Positions 8,930 to 17,600 of a stretch of 64,000 nt of DNA are shown one piece after another (positions within the stretch are counted from its first letter, which is position 1; every line of letters starts with the position of its first letter). A program made the position numbers and the translations under genes. The notes below the pieces were generated by a model. That model was not told the origin of the DNA. It ran no database searches and saw only the letters and a list, made by a program, of their open reading frames with translations. The DNA is from Hyphomicrobium denitrificans ATCC 51888. GTDB taxonomy: Bacteria > Pseudomonadota > Alphaproteobacteria > Rhizobiales > Hyphomicrobiaceae. The stretch covers positions 1,426,001 to 1,490,000 of the forward strand of contig NC_014313.1 of NCBI RefSeq assembly GCF_000143145.1. Reading direction: 5' to 3'.

Positions 8930-11182
8930 ATGCAGTCACGCGTGCACGCCTCGCCAGACGACATCGACCTCGGGTCGGTGTTTGGCGCCTTCAAACGAAG
9001 CCTGCGGTGGCTCATTCCGTTGGCGTTGCTGTTCGGCGGCCTGACGTATGGCGTGCTGTCGCTGATCGCGCCCCGGTATCAGAGCGAAGCGGAACTGGCG
9101 ATTATCGCGAAAGGTGCCGACGGCACGTTCGCCGACCGTAACGCGTCGGGTGGCCCGGACCTCATCACGACGCGCATGGACAAGGAAGCGATCAACACGC
9201 ATGTCCGCGCGATGCAGTCGCAGGAATTGCTCGAGAAGATTGCGAAGGATCTGAAGCTCGAAGATCGTCCCGAGTTCAACAATGCGCTGGGTCCGGTCGA
9301 CAGGCTCGATGCAATGATGCGGGCTGTGGGGCTCGGCGGTCCGCGCAAGGGCGAGACGACGCGCGACCGGGTGCTCGATGCGCTGCGTGCGCGGCTCGAA
9401 GTCTACTCTGCCAAGGAAAGCCGCTTTATCGGCGTGCGCGTGACGTCGAACGATCCGGAACTGGCGGCGAAAATCGCGAATGCTCTTGCCGAAAACTATC
9501 GTACGTCGCTCGCCGCGCACGGTGTCACGGAGGTCGACGATCTCCAGTCCGTGCTGCAAGGCAAGGTGCAGAAATTGACGACGGAAGTCGCGGACGCTGA
9601 AACGGCCGTAGACCGCTATCGCGGCAAGATCGATGGGTTCCGTGGCGGCGCGCAGAATACGGGCCTCAACGAACAGCAGATGTCCGAGCTGACGGCCGAG
9701 CTGACGAAGGCCAAGGCGGCGCGCGGCGAAGCGGACGTTCGGGCGAAATCAGCGCGCGAGATGATCACGCTCGGGTCGGCCGATCAGCTGGCGGACGTCC
9801 AGAAATCGCCGCTCATTCAGAATCTCGTGCAGCAGCGCGTGCGCATCGAGCGGCAGATTTCGGAGCTTTCCGCGACCTTGCTGCCGGGGCATCCGCGCAT
9901 GCGCCAGCTCAACGCCGATCTTGCAGGGCTCAAAGTTCAGATCGGCAAGGAAATCGCCAAGATCGTCGATAGCCTCGAAAAGGAAGCGGCGGTTGCGAAG
10001 GGGCGCGAAGACAGCATCGCGCAGAGCCTAGCCGATATCAAAGCCCGCGTTGTGACGAATGCCCCGGAAGAGGCGCAGCTGCGGCAGCTCGAAGCGACGG
10101 CCAAGGCCAAGCGGACGGAACTCGACAATATTCAGGCGCAGCTTGAATCGAACCGCAAGAAACTGGACACTCGTGCGCAGCCGGTCGCGGCGCAGATCAT
10201 CTCCAATGCGCAGCCGGAAAGCGTTCCGGTGTTCCCGCGCAAGGGTGCGCTGTCGGCGCTCATAGCGCTTGCATCTTTGATGCTCGGCACGGCGTGGGTC
10301 GTAACGAAGGCGCTGTTCCAAGGTGCGCGAAGCGGTTCGCAGGCGGCAATCTCCCGCGAGCGGACGAAGCCGCTCAGCCTGCAGCGGGAGCCGGATTTCC
10401 CGCCTTATCGCGAACCGCTGCTGCGTGAGATGGACGATGATGAGATCAGCGCGCCGCAGTATGCGCCGCCGCCTCCGCCGCCCTCGCATGAGCCGCAACG
10501 GCAAGCGCCTGTCATCGCGACGAGCGCGTCTGATATCGGAGCGCTGGTCTTGCGTCTGATGCAGAAGCGGCCGCAGAGCGGCGGGCATCGCACGATCCTG
10601 ACCGGCGAGAATGAAAACATCGACGCGTCGAAGGAAGCGCTCGGACTCGTGAAGGCGTTGGCGCAGAGTGGCGAGCAGGTCATTCTCGTCGATTGGAATC
10701 CGGACGGCCAGGATCTGGCATCGTCCATCGGCCTCAATCCAGGCGTCGGTATCAACGATTTGCTGCGGGGCGAAACGAACTTCGGCGAGATCATCCAGCG
10801 TCTGCCAGGTTCTGATGCGCACGCGATCGCCAGCGGCAATGCTCTCGAGCATCCGGCGGCGCCCGTCGATTCCGATCACCTGAATCTCGTGCTCGATGCG
10901 CTCGACGAGGCGTACGACTTCATCGTCGTTGCCGGACGCCACGATGCGGCGCGCGAGCTTTTCGAAACGATCGAAGGCCGTTTCGATACCGGCATCGTCG
11001 TAAGCGAGCCGCGTGCGCAGGTGTCCGCGGTTCAGGACCCCGCCAATACGTTCCTCGGGTTCGAAGTCGCCGACATCGATATCGTCCGTTTCGAGCGCCG
11101 TGCCGCGGTTTCTTCTCCGGTGCAACAGCGCATCGCGCGCGCGACGGCTGGGCGGACTGCCGAAGCTCCCCGTCCGAACTGA
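8930..11182 (+). CDS. Wzz/GumC-like polysaccharide co-polymerase with degenerate BY-kinase domain
   Basis: A protein of about 750 residues counting from ATG 8930. TM1 is at about 27-47, followed by a long periplasmic coiled-coil region (about 100-430) and TM2 at about 438-463: the PCP-2 layout that controls exopolysaccharide chain length. A proline-rich linker (PPPPPPSHEP) leads to a cytoplasmic domain (about 533-740) resembling bacterial tyrosine kinases. VILVDWNPDGQDL matches the Walker A-prime strand, but the P-loop position reads GENENIDASKEA instead of GEGKST, and there is no C-terminal tyrosine cluster. The domain is probably catalytically dead. The frame is open back to 8696 and the start is not certain; 8870 is an alternative. 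It is the first gene of the rightward operon. Confidence 0.82.
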   Translation: MQSRVHASPDDIDLGSVFGAFKRSLRWLIPLALLFGGLTYGVLSLIAPRYQSEAELAIIAKGADGTFADRNASGGPDLITTRMDKEAINTHVRAMQSQELLEKIAKDLKLEDRPEFNNALGPVDRLDAMMRAVGLGGPRKGETTRDRVLDALRARLEVYSAKESRFIGVRVTSNDPELAAKIANALAENYRTSLAAHGVTEVDDLQSVLQGKVQKLTTEVADAETAVDRYRGKIDGFRGGAQNTGLNEQQMSELTAELTKAKAARGEADVRAKSAREMITLGSADQLADVQKSPLIQNLVQQRVRIERQISELSATLLPGHPRMRQLNADLAGLKVQIGKEIAKIVDSLEKEAAVAKGREDSIAQSLADIKARVVTNAPEEAQLRQLEATAKAKRTELDNIQAQLESNRKKLDTRAQPVAAQIISNAQPESVPVFPRKGALSALIALASLMLGTAWVVTKALFQGARSGSQAAISRERTKPLSLQREPDFPPYREPLLREMDDDEISAPQYAPPPPPPSHEPQRQAPVIATSASDIGALVLRLMQKRPQSGGHRTILTGENENIDASKEALGLVKALAQSGEQVILVDWNPDGQDLASSIGLNPGVGINDLLRGETNFGEIIQRLPGSDAHAIASGNALEHPAAPVDSDHLNLVLDALDEAYDFIVVAGRHDAARELFETIEGRFDTGIVVSEPRAQVSAVQDPANTFLGFEVADIDIVRFERRAAVSSPVQQRIARATAGRTAEAPRPN

Positions 11183-11212
11183 TCCAGCGTTGCCAACACC
11201 AGGGTCTGTGTG

Positions 11213-12337
11213 ATGTCCAGGCGTACGACCAAGGCTTTGCAGGCGGCGCTGTCCGCGTTGCATTACAGTGGTGCCGATCGGCTCGCGGCACCGCTCACGC
11301 GCGGCGATGGCGTGATCTTCATGTTGCATCAGGTGATGCCCGGCGCGCGGCGCGGTTTCGATCCGAATGGCATTCTGAAGGTGACGCCGGAATTTCTCGA
11401 TGGCGTCATTCGTCAGGTGCGCGACAGCGGGTTCGAGATCATCTCACTCGATGATGTCAAAGCCCGCTTGCGAGACGCGGGTACTCAGCGCAAGCCGTTC
11501 GCGGTCTTTACGCTGGACGACGGCTACAAGGACAATCGCGACTTCGCGTATCCGGTGTTCAAGCGCCACAACGCGCCGTTCACGATCTATGTGCCGACGG
11601 CCTATGCCGACGGGCATGGTGAGTTGTGGTGGCTGGCGTTCGAGGAAGCCTTGCGGCGTCTCTCGCATGTCGACGTCGATTGCGACGGTGTCGTGCGAAG
11701 CTATTCGCTTGCGACGGATGCCGAAAAGGGCCGAGCCTTCCACGAACTCTATTGGTGGCTGCGCAAAATTCCTGAAGAGCGTGCGCGCGCCGTGGTGCGC
11801 GATTTGGCAAGCAAAGCCGGATTCGAAGTGTCCGCGCTCTGCCGCGGGCTGATCATGACCTGGGACGAAATCCGCGCACTCGCCCAAGACCCTCTGGTTA
11901 CGATCGCCGCGCATACGACCAATCATTTCGCGCTGGCCAAGCTCCGTCCTGAGGATGCGCGCCGGGAGATCGCCGACAGCGTCGCGCGTGTCGCGCAGGA
12001 GCTCGGCAAGCCCGTCCGGCATTTCAGCTACCCTTACGGCGATGAGGGAAGTGCCGGGGAGCGTGAGTTCGAGATCGCGCGCGATCTCGGCATCGAGACG
12101 GCGGTGACGACGCGTAAGGGGCTTATCCGAGCGGCTCACGCGGATGCGATGACGGCGCTGCCGCGCCTCTCGCTCAACGGCGATTATCAGGACGCGCGTT
12201 ACGTGAAGGTGCTGCTTTCAGGCTTGCCGTTTGCGCTTCGCGACGGCGTGAAAGCGCTGGTGCGGCAGGTGAAAGGTGGCGCCCGCAACGACCCTGCGCG
12301 CGGGGTCAATTATCCGGCTTCTGCATCCACGAGATGA
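11213..12337 (+). CDS. Polysaccharide deacetylase (NodB-type, CE4) family protein
   Basis: A 374-residue carbohydrate esterase-like protein. NodB-homology motifs are present: FTLDDGYKDN with the metal/catalytic Asp pair (about residue 100), the HTTNH zinc motif (about 237) and HFSYPYG (about 270). The start is ATG 11213, with AGGG eight bases upstream. There is no signal peptide, suggesting cytoplasmic or membrane-associated action on polysaccharide precursors. It follows the Wzz-like gene by 30 bases and shares its operon. Its 3' end overlaps the convergent DUF2842 gene by 32 bases. The substrate is probably an N- or O-acetyl group of the locus polysaccharide. Confidence 0.85.
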   Translation: MSRRTTKALQAALSALHYSGADRLAAPLTRGDGVIFMLHQVMPGARRGFDPNGILKVTPEFLDGVIRQVRDSGFEIISLDDVKARLRDAGTQRKPFAVFTLDDGYKDNRDFAYPVFKRHNAPFTIYVPTAYADGHGELWWLAFEEALRRLSHVDVDCDGVVRSYSLATDAEKGRAFHELYWWLRKIPEERARAVVRDLASKAGFEVSALCRGLIMTWDEIRALAQDPLVTIAAHTTNHFALAKLRPEDARREIADSVARVAQELGKPVRHFSYPYGDEGSAGEREFEIARDLGIETAVTTRKGLIRAAHADAMTALPRLSLNGDYQDARYVKVLLSGLPFALRDGVKALVRQVKGGARNDPARGVNYPASASTR

Positions 12338-12515
12338 GAAGACCGGCCGGCAGAACCCAGAGCAGGCCGGCGACCACATAATAGATCAGCTCCGCCAATT
12401 TGCTCGCATTCTGCACCTGGAGCACAATGGCGACGCCGACAGCCAGCACGGCGTAAACCGCGATCAGCAGAATTAGGGCGATCGTGCCGAGAAGTTTGCG
12501 CTGGCGCTGGGTCAT
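12306..12515 (-). CDS. DUF2842 small membrane protein
   Basis: A 69-residue protein with two TM helices (about 9-32 and 42-62) and a basic N-terminus (MTQRQRKLLG). Length and pattern, including the WVLPAGLLISWM ending, match the DUF2842 family common in Rhizobiales. Function is unknown. It overlaps the 3' end of the convergent polysaccharide deacetylase gene by 32 bases. Confidence 0.8.
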   Translation of the reverse strand: MTQRQRKLLGTIALILLIAVYAVLAVGVAIVLQVQNASKLAELIYYVVAGLLWVLPAGLLISWMQKPDN

Positions 12516-12632
12516 GCTGGCTCAGTTAAACGGTCGGATTTCGGCTGGCAACCGCGCCGCAAAGGCGCATTGTTCCGGGCGGGGGAGTGCGTAACACACC
12601 ACGGCGACATTCGTTTAGGGATATTTGCCGCA

Positions 12633-13718
12633 ATGACGTTGCTCCGCGCCGCAGATGATCGGCAAAACACATTCTCAGCTCGACACTCTGACGGAAACCG
12701 TGCCGTCGCCATCTGGCTCTGGGCCGTGGCGGCGCTCGTTATCGCAATGATCGTGGTCGGCGGGGCGACGCGTCTGACCGAGAGCGGCCTTTCGATCACG
12801 GAGTGGCAGCCGCTGCTCGGCGCCATTCCGCCGTTGAGCCACGCCGATTGGCTCGCTGCTTTCGAGAAGTACAAGCAGATCCCGCAATATCACATCATGA
12901 ACCACGGCATGTCGCTCGCCGAGTTTCAGTCGATCTACTGGTGGGAATGGAGCCATCGCTTTCTGGGGCGGATCATAGGCGTCGCCTTCGCGGTGCCGCT
13001 GGTCTTCTTTTGGCTGACCGGGCGTCTGAAGCATGGCAGCGGCGCGAAATTCCTCGGCGTTCTGGCTCTTGGCGGCGTGCAGGGCGTCATCGGCTGGTAC
13101 ATGGTGAAATCCGGTCTCGTCGAACGCGTCGATGTCAGCCAGTACCGGCTGGCCCTGCATCTCACGACGGCGTTCGCAATTCTTGGGCTTCTGGTTTGGC
13201 TGGCGCTTGAAGAATGGCCCGATGCGGCACGGCGCGCGGCGGGTTCCGTCACGCCGCTGATCCGGCGCATGGGTGCGATCATCGTCGCGGCGGTGATTTT
13301 GCAGGTCGTTCTCGGAGCGTTCGTTGCGGGCCTCAAAGCCGGATTCATCTACAACACCTGGCCGACGATGAACGGTCAGTGGTTTCCGAGCGACTATTGG
13401 ACAACGCCTGCATATCTGACGTTTTTCGAAAGTCACGCCGCGTCGCAATTCAATCACCGCATCATGGCGTACATCGTCGTGTTGATCGTACTGACGGAAC
13501 TCTGGCTGGTGATGCGGTCGCCGGTCGACAGCCGCGCGCGGACGACTGCCGTTCTGCTTGCGCTGGCGGTGTTGGCGCAGGTCGCGCTCGGTATCATGAC
13601 TCTTCTGGCGCATGTGCCGCTCGAACTCGGAGTCGTGCATCAATTCGGCGGCGCGATCGTGTTCGTGCTGGCGGTCGTGCATTTGCACGCAATCCGACGA
13701 GCGGCGGTTCGGGAATAA
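12633..13718 (+). CDS. ctaA: Heme A synthase (COX15/CtaA)
   Basis: A membrane protein of about 361 residues that oxidises the C8 methyl of heme O to give heme A for aa3-type cytochrome oxidase. Eight TM helices are visible. The conserved histidines appear in WEWSHRFLGRIIG, ALHLTTAFAI, QFNHRIMAYIV and GVVHQFGGAIVF, with the loop GLSITEWQPLLGAIPPLS characteristic of the alphaproteobacterial/mitochondrial COX15 type. I chose ATG 12633, since the residues before it look non-conserved; ATG 12570 is an in-frame alternative. No other cytochrome oxidase genes are adjacent. The REP-like palindrome at 13738-13764 follows. Confidence 0.92.
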   Translation: MTLLRAADDRQNTFSARHSDGNRAVAIWLWAVAALVIAMIVVGGATRLTESGLSITEWQPLLGAIPPLSHADWLAAFEKYKQIPQYHIMNHGMSLAEFQSIYWWEWSHRFLGRIIGVAFAVPLVFFWLTGRLKHGSGAKFLGVLALGGVQGVIGWYMVKSGLVERVDVSQYRLALHLTTAFAILGLLVWLALEEWPDAARRAAGSVTPLIRRMGAIIVAAVILQVVLGAFVAGLKAGFIYNTWPTMNGQWFPSDYWTTPAYLTFFESHAASQFNHRIMAYIVVLIVLTELWLVMRSPVDSRARTTAVLLALAVLAQVALGIMTLLAHVPLELGVVHQFGGAIVFVLAVVHLHAIRRAAVRE

Positions 13719-13737
13719 GGAATAGGGAATAGGGATG

Positions 13738-13764
13738 TTCCCCTCGCCCTAGCGGGGAGGGGAA
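13738..13764. repeat. REP-like palindrome after the heme A synthase gene
   Basis: TTCCCCTC (13738-13745) and GAGGGGAA (13757-13764) form a stem around GCCCTAGCGGG, preceded by tandem GGAATA-type repeats. Related palindromes (CTCCCC...GGAGGGG) occur at 20817-20838 and 30476-30505, so this looks like a dispersed extragenic palindrome. It sits between two convergent genes and may also act as a transcription stop, but no T-run follows. Confidence 0.55.
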
Positions 13765-13776
13765 AGTGGGACGCCA

Positions 13777-14727
13777 TTAGGCGAGGCCGAGCATCAGTTT
13801 GATGTTCTGGACGGCGGCGCCGGCGGCGCCTTTGCCGAGGTTGTCGAGGCGGGCGACGAGCACGGCCTGCTTCAACTCCGGCTTTCCGAAGACGAAGAGC
13901 TCCAGCTTGTCCGTGTCGTTCAGCGCTTCCGTTTCAAGGCGCGCGATCTTGCCCGCGGCCCCGGTGACGACGCTCACAAGCTCCGCCGACTTATAATACT
14001 TGGCCAGAACCGCCTCGATATCCGCGAGGCTTGGATTTCCGCTCAGCGTATCGAGGTGGAGCGGCACGGACACCAGCATGCCTTTGTGATAGTTGCCGAC
14101 GCTCGGAACGAAAATCGGCCGGCGCGTCAGGCCCGTGTACGCCTGCAGTTCGGGGACGTGCTTGTGCTCGAGGCCGAGACCGTAGAGCTCGAACGACGGC
14201 GCGTTTCCGGCCTCGTAAGCTTCGATCATGCTGCGTCCGCCGCCCGAGTATCCCGAGACGGCGTTGATCGTGATCGGATAGTCCGAGGGGATGAGCCCGG
14301 CATCGACCAGCGGCCGCAGCAGGGCAATGGCGCCGGTCGGGTAGCAGCCGGGATTGGCGACGCGCGTTGCATTGCGAATGGCGTCGGCCTGTGCCGGCGA
14401 CAGTTCGGCAAAGCCGTACACCCATCCCGGTGCAACGCGATGCGCCGTCGAGGCGTCGACGATTTTCGGCGCGTCCTTGCCGAGCGTGTCGGCCAGCGCC
14501 ACGGCTTCTTTCGCAGCGTCGTCCGGCAGGCACAGCACGGCGAGATCGACGCCGCGCATCATGTCGGCGCGCGCCGCCTTGTCCTTCCGCTTGTCGGGAT
14601 CGATGCTTTTAACGGTGATGGCGTCGATGCCGGCAAGCCGCTCGCGGATTTCGAGGCCGGTGGTGCCAGCCTCGCCGTCGATGAAGACTGTCGCCGTCTT
14701 CGCTTTCTGAGCAACACTTGCCGTCAT
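13777..14727 (-). CDS. argC: N-acetyl-gamma-glutamyl-phosphate reductase, short type
   Basis: A 316-residue enzyme for the third step of arginine synthesis: NADPH reduction of N-acetylglutamyl phosphate to the semialdehyde. The N-terminal NAD(P) fold starts TVFIDGEAGTTGLEIRERL, which marks the short (type 2) ArgC form. The active-site cysteine is in VANPGCYPTGAIALLRP (about residue 116), and the sequence NAVSGYSGGGRSMIEAYE follows. ATG 14727 lies two bases from the TerC stop (TGAGATG arrangement), so the two are co-transcribed. An upstream in-frame start at 14793 would lie inside the TerC gene and is less likely. Confidence 0.95.
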   Translation of the reverse strand: MTASVAQKAKTATVFIDGEAGTTGLEIRERLAGIDAITVKSIDPDKRKDKAARADMMRGVDLAVLCLPDDAAKEAVALADTLGKDAPKIVDASTAHRVAPGWVYGFAELSPAQADAIRNATRVANPGCYPTGAIALLRPLVDAGLIPSDYPITINAVSGYSGGGRSMIEAYEAGNAPSFELYGLGLEHKHVPELQAYTGLTRRPIFVPSVGNYHKGMLVSVPLHLDTLSGNPSLADIEAVLAKYYKSAELVSVVTGAAGKIARLETEALNDTDKLELFVFGKPELKQAVLVARLDNLGKGAAGAAVQNIKLMLGLA

Positions 14728-14728
14728 C

Positions 14729-15484
14729 TCAACCGCCAAATCCGAGCCTGTGCTTGATGCCCTGCCATATCGTTTCCGAGCAGCCGACGCCATACTGGGC
14801 GCAGACGATGCGGTGGCTGTCGCGGTAGATCATGTCGAGCGCGACGTAGAGAATGATAAGCAGACCGAACCAGGCGATCCAGGGATAGCGCGCCAAAAGC
14901 TTGGCGATATAGGTCGATGCTACGGCCATCAGGAGGATCGCAATCGCAAGGCCAATGACGAGAACGAGCGTGGACTCGCCCGCAGCGCCAGCGACCGCAA
15001 GCACGTTGTCGAGCGACATCGAAAGATCAGCGAGGATGATCGTCCAGAGGGCCGCCCAGAACGACGTTTCGTTCGGATGAGCTTCGGTTGACGCGAGGCT
15101 TTTCTCGACTTCGTCGATAGAGTGCGCGTCGGACTCGACGATCTGTTTGTACATCTTCCAGGCAACGAACAGAAGCAAGATGCCGCCTGCCAAGGTCAGG
15201 CCGATCACCTGCAGCATCTGCTGGGCAATGCTCGAGAAGATGATCCGCAGGACGACGGCGCCCGCAATGCCCCAGAAGATGACCTTGGCCCGCATCGATG
15301 GCTGGACGCGGGAGGCGGCCATGCCGACGACGATGGCGTTGTCGCCGGCGAGCGTCAGGTCGATCATCAGGATGTTGAACAGCGGAACGCTGTGGGTGCG
15401 CCACCATTCAGGTGACAGCAGATAGCCGATGTCCAAGACGAGCGTCGATATCAGCTCGTGAAGGCCGTTCAGCAGCCAATCCAT
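14729..15484 (-). CDS. TerC-family integral membrane protein
   Basis: A 251-residue protein with about seven TM helices. The two family motifs with intramembrane acidic residues are clear: DLTLAGDNAIVVGMAASRV near residue 42 and ILADLSMSLDNVLAVAGAAG near residue 138. TerC/YjbE-type proteins are implicated in metal ion (manganese) efflux and loading of exported proteins. It lies directly upstream of argC with a one-base gap, an operon of unrelated functions. The specific ion cannot be deduced. Confidence 0.9.
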   Translation of the reverse strand: MDWLLNGLHELISTLVLDIGYLLSPEWWRTHSVPLFNILMIDLTLAGDNAIVVGMAASRVQPSMRAKVIFWGIAGAVVLRIIFSSIAQQMLQVIGLTLAGGILLLFVAWKMYKQIVESDAHSIDEVEKSLASTEAHPNETSFWAALWTIILADLSMSLDNVLAVAGAAGESTLVLVIGLAIAILLMAVASTYIAKLLARYPWIAWFGLLIILYVALDMIYRDSHRIVCAQYGVGCSETIWQGIKHRLGFGG

Positions 15485-15589
15485 ATTGTTCTCCGAGTAA
15501 CCGGCTGCGCGTCGCTAAGGCCGTAGGGCAGGACTAGGCCGGTATTTGGCATCGCGCCCCCGCGCCGACAACCCTTTCGCGGCCACAAG

Positions 15590-15625
15590 CACAAACAAAA
15601 ACAGTCCGCCGAAGGGGCGGACTGT
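15590..15625 (-). terminator. Rho-independent terminator of the rplM-rpsI operon
   Basis: Read on the minus strand, a perfect 10-bp stem (ACAGTCCGCC against GGCGGACTGT, five-base loop) is followed by TTTTTGTTTGT. It begins 26 bases after the rpsI stop. The stem covers 15601-15625 and the T-rich tail about 15590-15600. Confidence 0.92.
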
Positions 15626-15650
15626 TCGGTGTCTGGCGATTGTTCCAGGC

Positions 15651-16130
15651 TTAGCGCTTCGAGAACTGGAACGACTTGCGGGCCTTGACCCGGCCGTACT
15701 TCTTACGCTCGACGGTGCGGCTGTCGCGCGTCAGGAAGCCCTGCTTCTTCAGTACGCCGCGCAGTTCCGGCTCGTAATACGTCAGAGCTTTCGAGATGCC
15801 GTGACGGACGGCGCCGGCCTGACCCGAAAGTCCGCCACCTGCGACCGAAATACGAATGTCGTACTGTGTCGCGCGGTTGGCGATGTTCAGCGGCTGCTGC
15901 AGCAGCATCTGGAGCACCGGGCGGGCGAAGTAGGCCTTGAAGTCTTTCTGGTTGACCGTGATCACGCCTTTGCCCGGCTTCAGCCAGACGCGGGCGACGG
16001 CGTCCTTGCGCTTGCCGGTCGCGTAGGCGCGGCCGAGCTTGTCGAGCTTCTGCGTGCGGACGGGCGCTGCCTCGGGCGTTGCGCCCTTGACGGCCGCGAG
16101 ATCGGCGAGGGTCTTGGTTTCGGTGGTCAT
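15651..16130 (-). CDS. rpsI: 30S ribosomal protein S9
   Basis: A 159-residue ribosomal protein. The N-terminal extension (about 30 residues) is typical of alphaproteobacteria. The conserved core begins [21 protein letters not shown], continues with [18 protein letters not shown], and ends in the [11 protein letters not shown] tail that reaches the ribosomal P-site tRNA. It is translated from ATG 16130, four bases after the rplM stop, in the universal rplM-rpsI pair. The operon ends at the strong hairpin 15590-15625. Confidence 0.98.
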   Translation of the reverse strand: MTTETKTLADLAAVKGATPEAAPVRTQKLDKLGRAYATGKRKDAVARVWLKPGKGVITVNQKDFKAYFARPVLQMLLQQPLNIANRATQYDIRISVAGGGLSGQAGAVRHGISKALTYYEPELRGVLKKQGFLTRDSRTVERKKYGRVKARKSFQFSKR

Positions 16131-16134
16131 TGTC

Positions 16135-16596
16135 TTAGACCCTCACATTCTTACGGTTGAGTTTCGCAACATCGAGCTTCTCAGGGTTCTGCGCGGTGTG
16201 CGGATGCTCGCTGCCCTTATAGACGCGCAGATTGCGCATGATCTGACGATGCAGCGGGCCGCGTGCGAGCATGCGCTCGACGGCCTTCTCGACGATGCGC
16301 TCGGGGTGCTTGCTGTCCAGGATCTGGCGCGGCGTGCGCTCCTTGATCCCGCCCGGATAGCCGGTGTGCTTGTAATAGACTTTGTCTTCGCGCTTGGCGC
16401 CGGTGAAGACAACTTTCTCGGCGTTGATGACGACGATGTTGTCGCCGCAATCGACGTGCGGGGTGTAGATGGCTTTGTGCTTGCCTTTAAGGCGCGTCGC
16501 GATGAGAGCGGCGAGGCGGCCGACGACAAGCCCTTCGGCGTCGATCAGCACCCACTTTTTCTCCACCGTGGCCGGCTTGGCGACATAGGTAGACAT
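16135..16596 (-). CDS. rplM: 50S ribosomal protein L13
   Basis: A 153-residue ribosomal protein. Diagnostic segments include [20 protein letters not shown] near the start, [16 protein letters not shown], and [12 protein letters not shown] followed by [20 protein letters not shown]. It is first in the rplM-rpsI operon. The Shine-Dalgarno is weak (GAAG). The promoter probably lies in the 222-base interval up to the queD stop, which contains the AT-rich inverted repeat at 16761-16795. Confidence 0.98.
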   Translation of the reverse strand: MSTYVAKPATVEKKWVLIDAEGLVVGRLAALIATRLKGKHKAIYTPHVDCGDNIVVINAEKVVFTGAKREDKVYYKHTGYPGGIKERTPRQILDSKHPERIVEKAVERMLARGPLHRQIMRNLRVYKGSEHPHTAQNPEKLDVAKLNRKNVRV

Positions 16597-16760
16597 TGGA
16601 CTTCAGGCTCCTTGGCGGAATGAATGGCAGGAGACAGCGGCGCGCGCCGTCAGCCTTCGCCTATCCGGAAAGCGCGGGTGATACTGAATTCGGCGCGAGA
16701 TGGCAAGTTGAATTTAAGTCGCCGCGAAAATGTACGCTTTTTCAATGTCTTATGTTTTGT

Positions 16761-16795
16761 GGTAATATAATACCTTCTTGTGGTATTATATTACC
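16761..16795. promoter_or_regulatory. Perfect AT-rich 14-bp inverted repeat upstream of rplM
   Basis: GGTAATATAATACC (16761-16774) and its exact reverse complement GGTATTATATTACC (16782-16795) flank a 7-base spacer. Each arm is itself almost palindromic (two mismatched positions), so the element looks like two tandem operator half-sites. It lies 165 bases upstream of rplM and 23 bases after the queD stop. No T-run follows, so a terminator is less likely than a protein binding site. Confidence 0.55.
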
Positions 16796-16818
16796 TGTTG
16801 GCTGGTGATAGGATTTCG

Positions 16819-17208
16819 TCACGACACTTCCACCAGATACCTCGGGGTTTCCCAGACGCGGATCATAGGTTTGGTGCCGGCTTTGGCGGCGATGCGGCTG
16901 CGGAGCCAGAGGGCGAGAATTTCGCTGGTCGGATTTTCGAGGCCGGGGATGTCGTTCAGGCAGCGATGGTCGAGTTCGTCGATGACGGGCTGCACGATGC
17001 CGTCGAGTTCGGCGTAGTCGAGGACGAAGCCGCGTTCGTCCAGGCCGCCCGCCACGGAGACATCGACGCGATAGTTGTGGCCGTGGAGACGGCGGCATTT
17101 GTGTCCGTCGTGGACCTTGGGCAGGAAATGGGCGGCTTCAAACGTGTAAGTCGCGGTGATGCGGATCGTCTGCCCGTCCGTGGCGGTTGCGTCGTGAGGT
17201 ACGGTCAC
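16819..17208 (-). CDS. queD: 6-carboxytetrahydropterin synthase (canonical QueD)
   Basis: A 129-residue enzyme of the T-fold family that converts dihydroneopterin triphosphate to 6-carboxytetrahydropterin in queuosine/preQ0 synthesis. All signature residues are present: zinc ligands His27 (EAAHFLP), His42 and His44 (LHGHNY), catalytic Cys38, the LDH catalytic pair, LND and NPTSE. I chose GTG 17208 because a perfect AAGGAG lies eight bases upstream; ATGs at 17241 and 17364 are in frame but give unusual N-terminal extensions. No other que genes are adjacent. Compare the aberrant paralogue at 37730-38134, which lacks several of these residues. Confidence 0.9.
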   Translation of the reverse strand: MTVPHDATATDGQTIRITATYTFEAAHFLPKVHDGHKCRRLHGHNYRVDVSVAGGLDERGFVLDYAELDGIVQPVIDELDHRCLNDIPGLENPTSEILALWLRSRIAAKAGTKPMIRVWETPRYLVEVS

Positions 17209-17600
17209 GTCCCAGTCTCCTTTGCCGGCGGCGCGAGGCATCGCCGTGTCGTGAAAAATCGTCGATCCAAGGCTCGGCTTTGCGGCTGGCTGCCCTGGGC
17301 GTATCCGGGCCGGGCGACGATCCTCATATTGTCGCGTAGCAGAGCGGTATTTGCTCCGCCGCATCAAGTCGCGCCTCAATTTTTTCGAGGCTTTGCGCCT
17401 GGCCTGGCCGTCGGGCTTGCAACGGAGCAGGGTGTGGCCGGTGGCGCCAACCGGCCGACACGTGCCGCAGGTTGGCTGGGGTTACGATTTCTTATGGCGA
17501 TTTCATCTGGCGGCCTATCGCTTTTCTTAATCTTGTCTTAGTCGGGGTAGCATGGTCCCGCCGGAATTGGTCGGGGTGCGTTTCAGAGCGGAGAAAGCCG
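17209..17600. other. Non-coding interval between queD and an exported protein gene
   Basis: About 390 bases between divergent genes. It must hold the queD promoter on the minus strand and the promoter of the gene at 17601 on the plus strand. A GC-rich dyad (GGCCGGT...ACCGGCC) lies near 17433-17453. I recognise no preQ1 riboswitch and no small gene. Confidence 0.4.

Noticed and set aside
10028..11329. A 433-codon minus-strand frame opposite the Wzz-like gene
   Set aside because: Arg-rich antisense shadow, no motif.
13738..13764. Palindrome considered as a rho-independent terminator after ctaA
   Set aside because: No T-run on either strand, and similar palindromes occur at two other places, so a REP-like element is a better call.
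17209..17600. Possible preQ1 riboswitch upstream of queD
   Set aside because: No H-type pseudoknot pattern with the conserved A-rich tail could be seen.
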